From: an uncultured Ignavibacteriota bacterium
GTDB taxonomy: Bacteria; Bacteroidota; Ignavibacteria; Tepidaquicellales; Tepidaquicellaceae
Length of the DNA stretch: 7,304 bases
Assembly: GCA_937983305.1 (NCBI GenBank)
Contig: CALKAJ010000186.1
Coordinates: 1-7,304, forward strand
Direction: 5' to 3'
This document shows, in pieces, positions 6,484-7,304 of this stretch (position 1 is the first letter of the stretch; every line of letters begins with the position of its first letter). A model generated the notes under the pieces. The model was not told the DNA's origin. It was given only the letters and a program-made list of their open reading frames with translations, and ran no database searches. Made by a program: the position numbers and the translations under genes.

Positions 6484-7304
6484 ATGAAAAAAATTTTTAT
6501 TCTGCTTTTATTAATAAGTGTTCCGCTCTATGCTCAAAGAAGAGATTTCTCAGGCATTGATTATATTTCAGCCAATGATATGTTGAAAACCGTTGAATAT
6601 CTTTCTTCGGAATCTCTTGAAGGCAGGGCTGGCGGCAGTATAGGATATTTCCTTGCCGCAGACTATATGGCGAAAGAGTTCCTGAAGCTTGGATTAAAGC
6701 CGGGTGTTTCAAATCAAATTCCGAAAACTACTCCTTACGGAAACGATGATATTCAGGGCAGATTTAATTATAAATTTTTCCAGTATTTCAATGTTGAATA
6801 TAATGATATAACCGGTCCCGTAAAATTTAATTTAATAAACGATAATAAAATTGCCAGGAAATATAAACTTGGTACTGACTTTATTTGCAGAGGATATACA
6901 GGTACCGGATACGCAAATGCTCAGGTTGTCTTCTGCGGCTATGGAATTGCTGATGATGAAGGCGGATATAATGATTATAATAATATTGACGTAAACGGAA
7001 AAATTGTTATGGTATTTAAGCAAAATCCGGGTTGGGCAAACGGCAGATATAATAATTATTCTATAAGAAAAAAAGCATGGAATGCTTACGACAGAGGTGC
7101 GGTTGCAATTATTTATGTATCATTGCCAAACGATAAGAATCCTCAGAAACCAATCGGAAGCGTTATGGATGGAGAAGAACCTCATCTTTCGGATTTCCCG
7201 ATGATTCACGCCGACTTAAACGCCGCCGAAGATTTTGTATTGAAAACAAGATATACAATGAAAGAACTTCAAACCGTAATTGATGAAAAAAAATCACCTA
7301 ATTT
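6484..7304 (+). CDS. M28-family metallopeptidase with PA-like domain, N-terminal part (3' end outside window)
   Basis: The ATG at 6484 opens a frame that stays open to the window end, giving 273 residues so far. Residues 1-17 are a signal peptide (MKKIFILLLL..., YA|Q). Residues about 31-75 contain the pattern typical of exported M28 aminopeptidases: an MLKTVEYLSSESLEGRAGG stretch with GR at 47-48, followed by AADYMAKEFLKLGLKPG. Residues about 145-235 look like a protease-associated (PA) insert: VVFCGYGI (148-155), a YNDYNNIDVNGKIVMVF strand and an AWNAYDRGAVAIIYV helix-strand. The zinc ligands and catalytic Glu/Asp of M28 peptidases lie further downstream and are not in the window, so activity cannot be judged. 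M28 enzymes of this layout remove N-terminal residues from peptides outside the cytoplasm. The gene starts 7 bp after the preceding stop, indicating one transcript. No Shine-Dalgarno sequence is visible. Confidence 0.85.
   Translation, partial: MKKIFILLLLISVPLYAQRRDFSGIDYISANDMLKTVEYLSSESLEGRAGGSIGYFLAADYMAKEFLKLGLKPGVSNQIPKTTPYGNDDIQGRFNYKFFQYFNVEYNDITGPVKFNLINDNKIARKYKLGTDFICRGYTGTGYANAQVVFCGYGIADDEGGYNDYNNIDVNGKIVMVFKQNPGWANGRYNNYSIRKKAWNAYDRGAVAIIYVSLPNDKNPQKPIGSVMDGEEPHLSDFPMIHADLNAAEDFVLKTRYTMKELQTVIDEKKSPN

Noticed and set aside
6497..7023. Minus-strand open frames opposite the M28 peptidase gene
   Set aside because: The plus-strand frame carries a signal peptide and clear peptidase and PA-like motifs, and it runs open to the window end. 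The antisense frames show no family features.

Overview
The window is AT-rich (by eye about one third G+C), protein-dense DNA that looks like a chromosomal segment from the Bacteroidota/Ignavibacteriota side of the FCB group. The main clue is a C-terminal type IX secretion (Por) sorting domain of the 'GQNYPNPFN ... GIYFYSL' type. Supporting clues are a DUF5686-like outer-membrane barrel, several signal peptides ending in A-Q or S-Q, and the lack of Shine-Dalgarno sequences before the starts. No RNA gene, CRISPR array, insertion sequence or tRNA was seen.

Layout. Positions 1-1050 hold the 3' end of an outer-membrane beta-barrel gene (+). Then come two small genes 10 bp apart (+): an orphan HicB-like protein (1111-1323) and an unnamed 88-residue three-helix membrane protein (1334-1600). 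The second ends tail-to-tail with tsaD on the minus strand (1597-2637), and the two stop codons interlock in the 4 bases TTAG. A 96-bp AT-rich gap separates tsaD from a divergent run of three plus-strand genes. These are a large secreted protein with 14 BNR/Asp-box-like propeller blades and a T9SS tail (2734-5151), a signal-peptide-bearing protein of the family often auto-labelled 'asparagine synthetase B' (5208-6476), and the start of an M28-type metallopeptidase with a PA-like insert (6484 to the window end).

How the genes may relate. tsaD is housekeeping: with TsaB and TsaE it makes the t6A37 modification of tRNA. The three genes after 2734 all encode exported proteins, and the last two are only 7 bp apart. 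They may therefore form an export-related transcription unit handling extracellular or periplasmic protein or peptide material, though nothing in the window proves a shared substrate. The HicB-like gene has no HicA toxin beside it, so no complete toxin-antitoxin module is present.

I see no clear undescribed system. The points most worth following are the '7+7' blade arithmetic of the secreted propeller, the class I amidotransferase-like pattern in the so-called asparagine synthetase B protein, and the duplicated FLPR motif in the small membrane protein.
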